The position numbers were made by a program, and so were the translations under genes. A model generated the notes under the pieces. It did not search any database. It had not been told where the DNA came from and saw nothing but the letters and a program-made list of their open reading frames with translations. Source: Candidatus Saccharibacteria bacterium UBA6039 (GTDB taxonomy: Bacteria > Patescibacteriota > Saccharimonadia > Saccharimonadales > Saccharimonadaceae). Taken from it: a stretch of DNA of 28,405 nucleotides. How positions within the stretch are numbered: the first letter of the stretch is position 1; every line of letters starts with the position of its first letter. This document shows positions 14,545 to 22,170 of the stretch, in pieces. The stretch spans positions 10,993-39,397 of the forward strand of contig DIZB01000012.1 in NCBI GenBank assembly GCA_002427805.1. Reading direction: 5' to 3'.

Positions 14545-15144
14545 CTAGAATGTTCGAATTTTATCGAATGGGAAGATGCGGATGTTGACGGGGCCGACGA
14601 CGTCGTAGAACGGAATAGTACCGAGACCATTACGTGAGTCGAGCGAGAAGCTGCCTTCGCGGTGGTCACCTGATACAAATAGTTCGTCAGATGGGACAAC
14701 TTCGTCAATCGCACCTGAGGTTGGGTAGCCTGGTTCACCGTGGTTGGCATCATCCGGATTAAAGCCATTTGGGTTTTGATCGTTAAAGACCAAGTAGTGG
14801 CCATCTTTAATGGTGACGCGTTCGCCTGGGAAGGCGATAACACGCTTTACAATGTACTCGTCGCTCAGGCCAGCACTATATTGAGGGTTCTTAAAGACGA
14901 TGATTTGGCCACGAGAGGGGATGTATTGCTTGTTTTGTAGCTGTGCCCAGGTAACAGGCAAGCGATTAACGATTAAACGGTCGTCGGTGTACAATGTCTT
15001 CTCCATACTTGGCCCAATCACGCTAAAACTACGGAAAACATACGTGTTTATCAGGAGCGTCCCAACGACGACACATGCAACAAAGATCGCGATATTCATC
15101 GCGTCTTTAATAAAAGGGTGTCGTTGCAAGAATGTTGCTTCCAT
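14545..15144 (-). CDS. lepB: Signal peptidase I
   Basis: Type I signal peptidase cleaves signal peptides from secreted proteins at the outer membrane face. One N-terminal membrane helix (about residues 15-37 of the longer form) precedes the catalytic serine in GPSMEKTL (S48). The catalytic lysine is in YIVKRVIAFPGE (K102), and the box E motif GDHREGSFSLDSRNGLG follows. About 200 residues is typical for the Gram-positive type. Two in-frame ATGs lie at 15150 and 15144. The TATAGT box (15153-15158) is only two bases from the first but eight from the second. The second start at 15144 is therefore preferred if that promoter is used, with 15150 as the alternative. Residue numbers count from 15150. 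Confidence 0.93.
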   Translation of the reverse strand: MEATFLQRHPFIKDAMNIAIFVACVVVGTLLINTYVFRSFSVIGPSMEKTLYTDDRLIVNRLPVTWAQLQNKQYIPSRGQIIVFKNPQYSAGLSDEYIVKRVIAFPGERVTIKDGHYLVFNDQNPNGFNPDDANHGEPGYPTSGAIDEVVPSDELFVSGDHREGSFSLDSRNGLGTIPFYDVVGPVNIRIFPFDKIRTF

Positions 15145-15152
15145 CTCCATTT

Positions 15153-15158
15153 ACTATA
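15153..15158 (-). promoter_or_regulatory. Candidate -10 box of lepB
   Basis: On the minus strand TATAGT (15158 to 15153) lies two bases before the first lepB ATG and eight before the second. Its predicted +1 is about 15146, so it would produce an almost leaderless mRNA starting at the second ATG. No strong -35 is visible. Confidence 0.5.
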
Positions 15159-15201
15159 CATGGTTTTATCCACATTCGGTAGACGCTTATGATTAATTGG
15201 G

Positions 15202-15230
15202 TTCAAAATATCGTTGAAATTAGGTATAGT
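15202..15230 (+). promoter_or_regulatory. Candidate promoter of the LCP gene
   Basis: TTCAAA (15202-15207), a 17-bp spacer and TATAGT (15225-15230) face away from lepB. Predicted +1 is about 15237, seven bases before the ATG at 15244; an earlier ATG at 15234 is out of frame. Confidence 0.55.
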
Positions 15231-15243
15231 AGTATGAGTATTT

Positions 15244-16938
15244 ATGAACAGACAACGCCCCTCCATTGATGGCTTCGTGCCTCGACGAACTGGAAGCCAG
15301 ATAGGTGAGCTTCATAATAGTGGCGCACCGCTTAGGCCTCGGGCTGAGTCCGTTGATAGGACATTGCATAGCGACGACGAGCCACGTGATCCGATCGGTA
15401 CACCTCGCGTTAATAAGACAGTTGGGAGGTCGGACATTGACGATTCACTTCGCGAGATAGACGACGAACCGTCAGAACGTTCAACGCGTAAAACCCGTCG
15501 TGCGCAAAAACATGCTCTTAGGCAAGCCAAAAAAGCCAAGAGATCAAAAGTATGGCGAATTATTAAATGGATTCTTATCCTTGCTCTTATTGCTGGCATT
15601 GCTGCAGCTGCTTACACGGGCTACCAGGTATATATTGCAGGTGGAAAAGCATTTAAGGGTAATCCATTTGATATTTTTACGCAGGCAAATCAACCGTTGA
15701 AACAAGATAGCAATGGTCGTACAAATATTTTGGTACTCGGAACATCGGAAGATGATCCAGGGCATCAGGCTGGTAACCTGACCGACTCGATGATGATTAT
15801 GAGTATCGATCAGACGAATAAGAATGTCTATCTTATTAGCATTCCGCGCGATCTTTATGTTCAGTATGGTGTTGGTTGTGACGCGGGCTACAGCGGTAAA
15901 ATTAACGTCTACTATTCCTGTGTCACCAATGGTACAGGTGTTGATGCGCAGCGTGCGGCATTAACAAAAACAGCAGGGTTTATTGGCAAGATCTTTGGAC
16001 TCGACATTCAATACGGTGTAAACGTTAACTACACGGTATTTCGTGATGTCGTCAATGCACTTGGTGGATATATTACAGTTACGATTAATAGTCGTGATCC
16101 CGCAGGTCAGATGGACAGTAACTTCGATTGGAAATGTGGTGCTACATATTCCGCCAAGCTTAAGAATTGTCCTCCGGATGGCCATTACATTCAATATACA
16201 AATGGCCAACACGTCATTGATTCAGAGCATGCTTTATACCTCGCTCAGGCACGTGGTGATGTGGCACCGACCTATGGATTTGAACAGTCAAACTTTGATC
16301 GTGAAAAGAACCAGCAGATGATTCTTAAGTCGATTCGAGATAAGGCAATGAGCGTCGGTTTCTTAACAGATATTGGAAAAATTAATTCAGTAATCGGTAG
16401 TATTGGTGATAACTTACGCACGACATTTGAAGCCAGTGAAGTGAAGACATTAATATCACTTGCGCAAAGTGTTAAAGACACTGATATTAGCTCGGTAAGC
16501 CTTATTGACGGTGATACGCCAATCATGACTACAGGAATGATTAATGGGCAGAGCTCAGTGATTCCAGCGGCAGGTACCTATGATTACTCAGTTCTTCAGG
16601 CGTATATTAAGCGTTCACTATCGAGTGATCCGATTGTTCGAGAGAACGCCCCAATTGCTGTCTATAACGGATCAAGCGTGTCCGGGGTTGCCAAAACTGA
16701 GGCAGATAAACTTAAAGCTGCTAACTACAACGTGACGGTTATTTCAACTGCACCTTCTGGGACCTATGCGGCCTACGAGCTCTATCAAATTGGCACTGGT
16801 AATGACAACACGAAAACAGCCCTTGAAAAACTACTTGGCGTGACTGCAAAAACGACAACGCCACCTGTTACAGTAAGTTCAAGTACAAAGTTCGTTATCA
16901 TCATCGGCAGCCAACCAGCTGCCTCAACCTCGCAATAA
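15244..16938 (+). CDS. LytR-CpsA-Psr (LCP) family cell-wall glycopolymer ligase
   Basis: LCP proteins transfer glycopolymers from lipid carriers to peptidoglycan outside the membrane. The 564-residue protein starts with a polar, probably disordered cytoplasmic region (1-102, ending in a very basic stretch). One membrane helix follows at about 106-130. The LCP domain (about 160-400) carries NILVLGTSEDD, LTDSMMIMSID (D181) and SIPRDLYV (R202-D203), the polyphosphate-binding pattern. A C-terminal LytR_C domain (about 490-550: IAVYNGSSVSGVA) and a Thr/Ser tail complete it. It lies between lepB and an unknown membrane protein, fitting an envelope gene group. It was assigned to LCP rather than a regulator despite the historical LytR name. 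Confidence 0.93.
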   Translation: MNRQRPSIDGFVPRRTGSQIGELHNSGAPLRPRAESVDRTLHSDDEPRDPIGTPRVNKTVGRSDIDDSLREIDDEPSERSTRKTRRAQKHALRQAKKAKRSKVWRIIKWILILALIAGIAAAAYTGYQVYIAGGKAFKGNPFDIFTQANQPLKQDSNGRTNILVLGTSEDDPGHQAGNLTDSMMIMSIDQTNKNVYLISIPRDLYVQYGVGCDAGYSGKINVYYSCVTNGTGVDAQRAALTKTAGFIGKIFGLDIQYGVNVNYTVFRDVVNALGGYITVTINSRDPAGQMDSNFDWKCGATYSAKLKNCPPDGHYIQYTNGQHVIDSEHALYLAQARGDVAPTYGFEQSNFDREKNQQMILKSIRDKAMSVGFLTDIGKINSVIGSIGDNLRTTFEASEVKTLISLAQSVKDTDISSVSLIDGDTPIMTTGMINGQSSVIPAAGTYDYSVLQAYIKRSLSSDPIVRENAPIAVYNGSSVSGVAKTEADKLKAANYNVTVISTAPSGTYAAYELYQIGTGNDNTKTALEKLLGVTAKTTTPPVTVSSSTKFVIIIGSQPAASTSQ

Positions 16939-16951
16939 ACCACAAAACTCG

Positions 16952-16960
16952 TGGTATACT
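16952..16960 (+). promoter_or_regulatory. Extended -10 promoter of the downstream membrane protein gene
   Basis: TGgTATACT (16952-16960) matches the ftsZ and frr promoters exactly. It overlaps a 5-bp hairpin (ACCAC 16939-16943 with GTGGT 16951-16955) just after the LCP stop. The ATG at 16972 is 11 bases after the box, so the leader is about five bases; AGAAGG (16961-16966) lies between them. Confidence 0.6.
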
Positions 16961-16971
16961 AGAAGGTAATT

Positions 16972-17781
16972 ATGGAGTTACTAAAAATCGTTCGCAGGCG
17001 TTCTTTTTTGAGCGAGGTCGTCTACACGGCGCTGAATCTTGCGCTTGTTACCGCCGTTGTTGTTGTCATACGCGCGACTGAATCGCCATGGCCTGCACTT
17101 GGGCTCGTACTTCTCAGTAAGTGGCGTGTTCTTGCCGTCCGCCCACGCTACTGGTTTGTGAATGTTCAGGCAAATTTGGTTGATTATATTGTTGGGGTGA
17201 GTGCGGTTGTACTTATGTATGGTACCTACTTAAGCCTCGCGAGCTCGACGCAAAAAGTATTTATTCTAGGCCTTCTTGCAGTCTTGTATGCAGCATGGCT
17301 CCTTTTCTTGAAGCCTCGTTCAAAACGAATCTATGTTGCAATGCAGGCAGGAGTTGCACTGTTCGCTGGGTTTGGCGCATTGTTTACATTTGCATATGTT
17401 TTGCCAGCATCCATTGTGGTGCTTATTACATGGCTTATCGGATACGGTACAGCTCGTCACGTACTTTCAAGCTACGAAGAAACGCATATTTTATTCCTTA
17501 GCCTCATATGGGGGGTCGTGCTCGCCGAAATTGGATGGCTCGCATATCACTGGACGGTCGCCTACACACCGCTTGGTATTCAAAGCATTATATTCCCACG
17601 AATTGCGCTGAGCGTCTTTTGTATAGGTTTTATACTCCACCGTGCATATGACTCCTATTACCATCATCAAAGAATTAGAGGAAACGATATTATTTTACCG
17701 ATACTGTTTGGGGTGAGTATTATTGTTGTACTACCGGTTCTTCTCAACATACTCGGCGCCAATATGACCGTTGGTCTGTAG
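16972..17781 (+). CDS. Polytopic membrane protein of unknown function
   Basis: I do not recognise this 269-residue protein. After a basic N-terminus (LKIVRRRSF) it has about eight or nine hydrophobic segments. They lie roughly at 16-34, 69-88, 95-113, 122-143, 146-165, 171-194, 205-224 and 241-261, with a weaker one near 40-56. Notable polar elements are KWRVLAVRPRYW (50-61) between early helices, SSYEETH (166-172) and HRAYDSYYHHQR (223-234). No transporter, protease or glycosyltransferase motif is evident. It has its own TGGTATACT promoter, follows the LCP gene and converges on prmC with a two-base gap. An envelope role is suggested only by position. Confidence 0.8.
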   Translation: MELLKIVRRRSFLSEVVYTALNLALVTAVVVVIRATESPWPALGLVLLSKWRVLAVRPRYWFVNVQANLVDYIVGVSAVVLMYGTYLSLASSTQKVFILGLLAVLYAAWLLFLKPRSKRIYVAMQAGVALFAGFGALFTFAYVLPASIVVLITWLIGYGTARHVLSSYEETHILFLSLIWGVVLAEIGWLAYHWTVAYTPLGIQSIIFPRIALSVFCIGFILHRAYDSYYHHQRIRGNDIILPILFGVSIIVVLPVLLNILGANMTVGL

Positions 17782-17783
17782 TC

Positions 17784-18614
17784 TCACTTTTTTTGGAGTG
17801 TCAAAATGTAGCCCTCAATGGGCTGATGAAGATGAAAGCCATACTTGATGCCAACTTGTACAATGTCAGCGTGTTGGGATGGATCGGCTTCAAGTACTAA
17901 GAAGCCATTTGCTGTGAGTCGCACACTCGCTTGTTCGATGAGTTTTTTAATAAGCGCGAGACCACCATCACTCGCAAATAATGCAATTTCAGGTTCATGG
18001 TCTGTTTCTGGAGATCGTTCCCATGAACTATCAACGTAGGGGAGGTTTGCAACAATAATATTTGAACGAAATGGGTAACTTTGTAAGAGGTCGCTCTTAA
18101 TACTTTGTACGTCAGCACCAAGCTGCGATGCGTTTGACGCCGCAACCTTCAGGGCATGAGGACTGATGTCTAGCAGTGTGACTTCGGTTTCCGGAAGTTC
18201 TAATTTTAAGGTTATACCAACGCAACCACTACCAGTTCCAACGTCGACAATGCGGAATGACTCATTAAATAGTGAGAGGTTTTGTGGTATCAGCTTTTTA
18301 ACAACAGTGATAATATCTTCTGTTTCGGGACGGGGGATTAAGGTCGATGTTGTTACCTTAAATCGTCTTCCGTAGAATTCCTTATGGCCAATAATATAGG
18401 CAATAGGGACACGGTCGGTACGAAGGAGCAACCTGGCATCTGCGATCTCTTGAATTCTTGGCTCAAGTTCTTCTTCCATGTGAGCGTGAAGATAGGTGCG
18501 AGGCTTTCTAACAGTGTGGCTCAGAATCAGTTCGGCATCGAGGTGAGCCGACTGAATTTCGAGAGCTTCAAGCTGCTTTGAAGCTTCAGTCAACCATGAC
18601 TTAATTGTGAGCAT
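17784..18614 (-). CDS. prmC: Peptide chain release factor N5-glutamine methyltransferase PrmC (NLPY variant)
   Basis: PrmC methylates the glutamine of the GGQ motif in release factors. The N-terminal helical domain (about 1-75) is followed by the substrate-binding IPRPETE (93-99). The SAM-binding DVGTGSG (124-130) and the catalytic motif come next. That motif reads NLPY (190-193) instead of the usual NPPY. The gene lies directly downstream of prfA, its substrate gene, and overlaps it by 14 bases. The reading frame extends upstream to 18674, but that would lie 74 bases inside prfA. The start at 18614 (MLTIKSWL) matches the usual PrmC N-terminus. Length 276 is normal. Confidence 0.92.
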   Translation of the reverse strand: MLTIKSWLTEASKQLEALEIQSAHLDAELILSHTVRKPRTYLHAHMEEELEPRIQEIADARLLLRTDRVPIAYIIGHKEFYGRRFKVTTSTLIPRPETEDIITVVKKLIPQNLSLFNESFRIVDVGTGSGCVGITLKLELPETEVTLLDISPHALKVAASNASQLGADVQSIKSDLLQSYPFRSNIIVANLPYVDSSWERSPETDHEPEIALFASDGGLALIKKLIEQASVRLTANGFLVLEADPSQHADIVQVGIKYGFHLHQPIEGYILTLQKK

Positions 18615-19671
18615 TTGCGGCCGCCAATTCACGCTCATAGCTTTGTAAGTGTTCAATAATATCTTCAATCGCACCGTTCATAGCGGCCGGGATGTTTGAT
18701 CTGCTGTAGCCAATACGATGATCGGTAATACGGTCTTGTGGGAAGTTGTAGGTGCGAATTTTTTCGCTACGATCGCCACTACCAATCAGGTTACGACGCT
18801 CAGCGTCGAGTTTTGAGCGCTCTTCGTCAAGTTTTATTTGAAGAAGACGACTACGAAGCACTGACATGGCCTTCTCTTTATTTTTTAGCTGCGATTTTTC
18901 ATCCTGGTTTGTCACAACCAAGCCTGAAGGCAGGTGAGTAATACGTACAGCACTATCTGTCGTGTTAACGGATTGGCCACCATGGCCACTAGCGCGGTAA
19001 ATATCAATTTTTAGATCACCTGGAAGGATCTCGACGTCTGTTTCAGCAGCTTCTGGGAGGACTGCAACCGTAACAGTACTAGTATGGATGCGACCCTGTG
19101 ACTCAGTCGCTGGCACACGTTGTACGCGGTGAACGCCGGACTCAAACTTAAGCTGTGCGTACGGAGAGTCGCCTTTGACGAGGAAAATAACTTCTTTGTA
19201 GCCACCTGTATCGTTGGCACTTTCGCTAATAAGTTCAGTTCGTAGGTCATGTGTTTCACAGTAGCGGAGGTACATGCGGTAGAGTTCGGCCGCGAATAAG
19301 CTCGCTTCGTCACCACCGGCGCCAGCGCGAATCTCAATAATAACGTTCTTCTCGTCGTTAGGGTCACGCGGCGCGAGCATGATGAAGAGTTCATCTTCGA
19401 GTTTCTGCAAACGGTCATCAATATCGGCGACTTCAAGTTTTGCGACATCAGCGAGCTCATCACCGCCACTCATCAGTTCTTTGGCTTCGATGAGTTGCTC
19501 GTCGAGGGTTTTACGAAGCAGTGCTTTTTCCAAGATAAGGTCAAGTTCAGTGAAGCGTTTGTTCTTGGTTGTGTAGCTTTCGTCAGCATAGGCATCGGGG
19601 CGCGCCAAAAACTCACCGAGCTCGGCTTTCTCGGCTTGTAGTTCATCGATGTTGAGACTGATCTTTACCAT
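18601..19671 (-). CDS. prfA: Peptide chain release factor 1
   Basis: RF1 terminates translation at UAA and UAG. The codon-reading PAT tripeptide sits in QRVPATESQGRIHTS, distinguishing it from RF2 (SPF). The catalytic GGQ is in SGHGGQSVNTTDSAVRITH. An N-terminal coiled domain precedes them. The start at 19671 was chosen because TAGGAG lies eight bases upstream. An in-frame ATG at 19695 would sit inside the rpmE2 terminator. This gives 356 residues, close to the usual 360. prmC follows with a 14-base overlap, so RF1 and its modifying enzyme are co-expressed. UGA stops elsewhere in the window imply RF2 is encoded outside it. Confidence 0.96.
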   Translation of the reverse strand: MVKISLNIDELQAEKAELGEFLARPDAYADESYTTKNKRFTELDLILEKALLRKTLDEQLIEAKELMSGGDELADVAKLEVADIDDRLQKLEDELFIMLAPRDPNDEKNVIIEIRAGAGGDEASLFAAELYRMYLRYCETHDLRTELISESANDTGGYKEVIFLVKGDSPYAQLKFESGVHRVQRVPATESQGRIHTSTVTVAVLPEAAETDVEILPGDLKIDIYRASGHGGQSVNTTDSAVRITHLPSGLVVTNQDEKSQLKNKEKAMSVLRSRLLQIKLDEERSKLDAERRNLIGSGDRSEKIRTYNFPQDRITDHRIGYSRSNIPAAMNGAIEDIIEHLQSYERELAAANAHN

Positions 19672-19690
19672 AACAACTCCTATTATGTCA

Positions 19691-19722
19691 TACAAAAAGA
19701 GACTACGCTTGGTAGTCTCTTT
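19691..19722 (-). terminator. Intrinsic terminator of rpmE2
   Basis: An 11-bp perfect hairpin (19696-19706 with 19712-19722, loop of five) is followed on the minus strand by TTTTTGTA. It lies 12 bases after the rpmE2 stop and 20 bases before the prfA start, so prfA needs readthrough or its own promoter. Confidence 0.85.
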
Positions 19723-19734
19723 AGGGTTTAAGCG

Positions 19735-20055
19735 CTACTGTTCAGCTTTTTTAGCTTTAAGAGCTGCAGCTTTCTTGGCTTTGCTCGCGAGTTGCTCTTT
19801 ACGAGCTTCTGCGGCGGCAAATTTCGCCTTGAAGCGGTCGACACGACCTTCGGTGTCGATAATCTTCTCTTCACCCGTAAAGAACGGGTGAGAAGCGCTA
19901 GAAATATGGACCTTCACAAGTGGGTATTCTTGTCCATCTTCCCATTTAATAGTATCTGTAGTTGGCGCTGTTGACTGAGTCAAAAACGCAAAGCCAGCCA
20001 CGTCATCGCTAAATACGACGGGACGGTAATCGGTTGGGTGTAAATTAGTTTTCAT
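19735..20055 (-). CDS. rpmE2: 50S ribosomal protein bL31, type B (zinc-free)
   Basis: bL31 bridges the two ribosomal subunits. The sequence MKTNLHPTDYRPVVFSDDVA, then IKWEDGQEYPLVKVHISSAS and SHPFFTGEEKIIDTEGRVDRF, is the type B form. It has no CxxC zinc motif, so it does not depend on zinc. The body of about 78 residues is followed by an Ala/Lys-rich helical extension (about 79-106), a common feature of ribosomal proteins in small genomes. It has a consensus promoter giving an almost leaderless mRNA and its own terminator. It lies divergent from rpsB. The identification is secure. Confidence 0.94.
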   Translation of the reverse strand: MKTNLHPTDYRPVVFSDDVAGFAFLTQSTAPTTDTIKWEDGQEYPLVKVHISSASHPFFTGEEKIIDTEGRVDRFKAKFAAAEARKEQLASKAKKAAALKAKKAEQ

Positions 20056-20064
20056 ATCTGGATT

Positions 20065-20093
20065 ATTGTATCTGTTTTAGAGGCATTTGTCAA
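20065..20093 (-). promoter_or_regulatory. Consensus promoter of rpmE2
   Basis: On the minus strand TTGACA (20093-20088), a 17-bp spacer and TACAAT (20070-20065) form a near-perfect promoter. Predicted +1 is about 20058, three bases before the ATG, so there is no room for a ribosome-binding site. It is back to back with the rpsB promoter. Confidence 0.87.
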
Positions 20094-20105
20094 AGGTTTT
20101 ACCCC

Positions 20106-20134
20106 TTGAAGTTTTAGTCTCAAAGGGTTATAAT
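20106..20134 (+). promoter_or_regulatory. Sigma70-type promoter of rpsB-tsf
   Basis: TTGAAG (20106-20111), a 17-bp spacer and TATAAT (20129-20134) form a strong promoter. Predicted +1 is about 20141, leaving an 87-base structured leader before rpsB. Confidence 0.85.
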
Positions 20135-20140
20135 GATTGG

Positions 20141-20227
20141 GTAACACAATTTTAATGACACAACCCACGCGAATAACCACCTGAAACCTTCAGGCGCATG
20201 GGTGAGGAACAAGGAGTTCAAACAATT
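20141..20227 (+). promoter_or_regulatory. Structured leader of rpsB-tsf, candidate autoregulatory element
   Basis: An inner hairpin CCTGAA/TTCAGG (20180-20185 with 20189-20194, loop ACC) stacks on an outer stem. The outer stem pairs GCG (20169-20171) with 20195-20197, then, after one C-A mismatch, ACCCA (20163-20167) with TGGGT (20199-20203). Eight unpaired bases (20172-20179) form a 5' bulge. The AAGGAG ribosome-binding site (20211-20216) follows eight bases later. Ribosomal-protein leaders of this size often bind the encoded protein; S2 binding here is an inference. Confidence 0.6.
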
Positions 20228-20944
20228 ATGGCAGTTGATGTCGATATTAAAGCTCTGCTTGAAGCAGGCGTACACTTTGGTCACAAGACCAGCCGTTGGC
20301 ACCCTAAAATGGCGCCGTACATTCACAGCAAACGTCAGGATAGTCATATCATTGACCTCGTTAAGACCGTTGAAGGTCTTGAAGTCGCTTTGCCATTTAT
20401 CACGAAGGTCGTCGCTAGCGGCAAGCAAGTCCTTTTCGTAGGTACAAAAAAGCACACTAAAGATATTGTGAAGGCGGCGGCGGTTGCACTAAACCAACCA
20501 TACGTGACAGAACGATGGCTTGGTGGAATTCTGACAAACGTTGCTACTGTCGCGCAGCAAATCAAGAAGCTAAAAGATCTTGAGAGCCGCATGGAAAGTG
20601 GTGATCTTGAAAAGCGCTACAACAAGCTTGAAGTGCAGCGTTTCCAAGAGGAAATCGACGAGCTGAACGGCAAGTACAGTGGTATCAAAAACCTTAACGG
20701 TAAGCCAGGCGCAGTATTTGTTATCGATGTCATCGGTGATATTAACGCAATCAAAGAAGCAAAGACGCTTGGCGTGCCGGTTGTTGCTGTCGTTGACACC
20801 AACGCTGATCCAAGCCTTGTTGACTACGTGATTCCTGGTAACGACGATGCAATCAAAGGTATTCAATTACTTCTTGATTACGTATCTGCAGCAATAAAAG
20901 AAGGCTTGGGCGCCCAAAAGGCAGCTGCGCCAGAGGAGAAATAA
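20228..20944 (+). CDS. rpsB: 30S ribosomal protein uS2
   Basis: uS2 binds the 30S head-body junction and is needed for S1 docking in many bacteria. Family motifs are clear: ALLEAGVHFGHKTSRWHPKM (about residues 9-28), DLVKTVEGLEVA, FVGTKKHTKDIV, RWLGGILTN and VPVVAVVDTNADPSLVDYVIPGNDDAI. Upstream in-frame ATGs at 20198 and earlier lie inside the leader hairpin. The start at 20228 gives the conserved MAVDVDIKALLEAG and follows AAGGAG by 11 bases. At 238 residues it has no long C-terminal extension. tsf follows after two bases, the usual pairing. Confidence 0.96.
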   Translation: MAVDVDIKALLEAGVHFGHKTSRWHPKMAPYIHSKRQDSHIIDLVKTVEGLEVALPFITKVVASGKQVLFVGTKKHTKDIVKAAAVALNQPYVTERWLGGILTNVATVAQQIKKLKDLESRMESGDLEKRYNKLEVQRFQEEIDELNGKYSGIKNLNGKPGAVFVIDVIGDINAIKEAKTLGVPVVAVVDTNADPSLVDYVIPGNDDAIKGIQLLLDYVSAAIKEGLGAQKAAAPEEK

Positions 20945-20946
20945 TA

Positions 20947-21543
20947 ATGAGCGTATCAATTGACGACATTAAAAAACTAAAAGAACTCACCGGTATTGGC
21001 CTGACTGATGCTAAGGTGGCTCTCGTTGAAGCCAAAGGTGATTTTGATAAAGCCCTTACAGCACTACGCAAAAAAGGTCTGACAAAGGCTGATAAAAAGA
21101 GTGATCGCGAAGCCCGTGAAGGTATTATTGATAGCTACGTACATGGTGGACGCATTGGTGTGCTCGTTGAAGTCAACTGTGAGACCGACTTTGTGGCTCG
21201 TCTTGATGGCTTCAAGGCATTTGCACACGAAATCGCACTTCAGGTTGCATCAATGTCACCTGAATATGTGAGTGATGCTGATATTCCAGCTGCTGAACTT
21301 GCGCGTGTTCGCAAAGAGGCGATGGACAAGGCTGCTGAGAGTGGTAAGCCGGCTGACATGCTCGAAAAGATTGTTGACGGTCAGGTAAAGAAGCACTTCG
21401 CAGAAAAAGTACTTCTTAACCAAACGTACATCAAGAACGAAAAGCAAACGGTGAACGAATTCCTCCGTGAAAACGTCGCGATCCTCGGTGAGAACCTGGT
21501 GATCCGTCAGTTTAAACGTATCGAACTCGGCGTTAACGAATAG
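20947..21543 (+). CDS. tsf: Elongation factor Ts, short form
   Basis: EF-Ts exchanges GDP on EF-Tu. The N-terminal UBA-like domain contains LKELTGIGLTDAKVALVEAKGDFDKALTALRKKG (about 11-44; the TGxGxxDxKxAL pattern). The core shows the EF-Tu contact EVNCETDFVAR (about 77-87) and ends with a second subdomain. At 198 residues it is much shorter than the 283 of E. coli and lacks the coiled-coil region, as in other compact EF-Ts proteins. GAGGAG (20933-20938) lies eight bases upstream of the ATG. An intrinsic terminator follows, ending the rpsB-tsf unit. pyrH, which usually comes next, is absent. Confidence 0.95.
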   Translation: MSVSIDDIKKLKELTGIGLTDAKVALVEAKGDFDKALTALRKKGLTKADKKSDREAREGIIDSYVHGGRIGVLVEVNCETDFVARLDGFKAFAHEIALQVASMSPEYVSDADIPAAELARVRKEAMDKAAESGKPADMLEKIVDGQVKKHFAEKVLLNQTYIKNEKQTVNEFLRENVAILGENLVIRQFKRIELGVNE

Positions 21544-21556
21544 AATCATTTCTATT

Positions 21557-21584
21557 AAAATCGCTCCGTAAAGGGGCGATTTTT
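21557..21584 (+). terminator. Intrinsic terminator of rpsB-tsf
   Basis: AAAATCGCTCC (21557-21567) pairs with GGGGCGATTTT (21573-21583), one G-T pair, loop GTAAA, ending in a T run. The last T also supplies the T of the TGG extended -10 of the frr promoter, so terminator and next promoter overlap. Confidence 0.87.
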
Positions 21585-21592
21585 GGTATACT
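21584..21592 (+). promoter_or_regulatory. Extended -10 promoter of the frr operon
   Basis: TGgTATACT (21584-21592) directly abuts the tsf terminator. Predicted +1 is about 21599, giving a 17-base leader with AAGAGG (21607-21612) close to the frr ATG. It should drive frr-uppS-rseP-CPBP-proS. Confidence 0.65.
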
Positions 21593-21615
21593 AGTGAGAG
21601 TAAGAAAAGAGGAAT

Positions 21616-22170
21616 ATGTTTGATACAAAACCCTACGAAGAAAAATTTGAACTTGCGATTGCGCATTTTGAGGAAGACCTAAAAAAAGTTCGCACTGGAC
21701 GCGCGCATCCTGGCCAACTTGATGGCATTCGTGTTGAGGTCTATGGAACGTTGATGCCGCTCAATCAGGCTGCAAACATTACAGTTCCAGAGGCCCAACT
21801 GTTGCAGGTGACACCTTTTGATCCCGGCAATATTCAGGCAATTGCAGCTGCAATTCGCGGTGATCAGACCTTGGGCTTCAATCCAAGTGATGATGGCCGA
21901 GTGATTCGCGTGCCAGTACCCGCGCTGACTGAAGACCGTCGTAAGCAGCTTGTAAAGCAGGCTAGTGAAAAGGTTGAAGATGCTCGTATTAGCCTCCGGA
22001 ACATTCGTCAGGACGCCTTTAAGGAAGCGAAACGCCTCAAGGAAGCAAAGGCACTGTCTGAAGATGACGTGAAGCGCATTGAAAAGGGAATTGACGATGA
22101 CATTTCTGGCTACAATGTAAAAATAGACGAAATTTTCCGTGCGAAAGAGAAAGATATCCTCACAATCTAA
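21616..22170 (+). CDS. frr: Ribosome recycling factor
   Basis: RRF splits post-termination ribosomes together with EF-G. The 184-residue protein has the L-shaped family layout. A helical domain starts FELAIAHFEEDLKKVRTGRAHP (about 11-32), followed by the small beta domain with VEVYGTLMPLNQAANITVPEAQLL. Then comes the long helix pair with PALTEDRRKQLVKQA, EDARISLRNIRQDAFK and IEKGIDDD. Nothing is missing. It is the first gene of a five-gene run; its TAA overlaps the uppS ATG by one base. Normally pyrH precedes frr; here the promoter and tsf terminator do. Confidence 0.96.
   Translation: MFDTKPYEEKFELAIAHFEEDLKKVRTGRAHPGQLDGIRVEVYGTLMPLNQAANITVPEAQLLQVTPFDPGNIQAIAAAIRGDQTLGFNPSDDGRVIRVPVPALTEDRRKQLVKQASEKVEDARISLRNIRQDAFKEAKRLKEAKALSEDDVKRIEKGIDDDISGYNVKIDEIFRAKEKDILTI

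Noticed and set aside
18615..18674. Upstream prmC start at 18674
   Set aside because: The added 20 residues lie within the prfA coding region and do not resemble the PrmC N-terminus.
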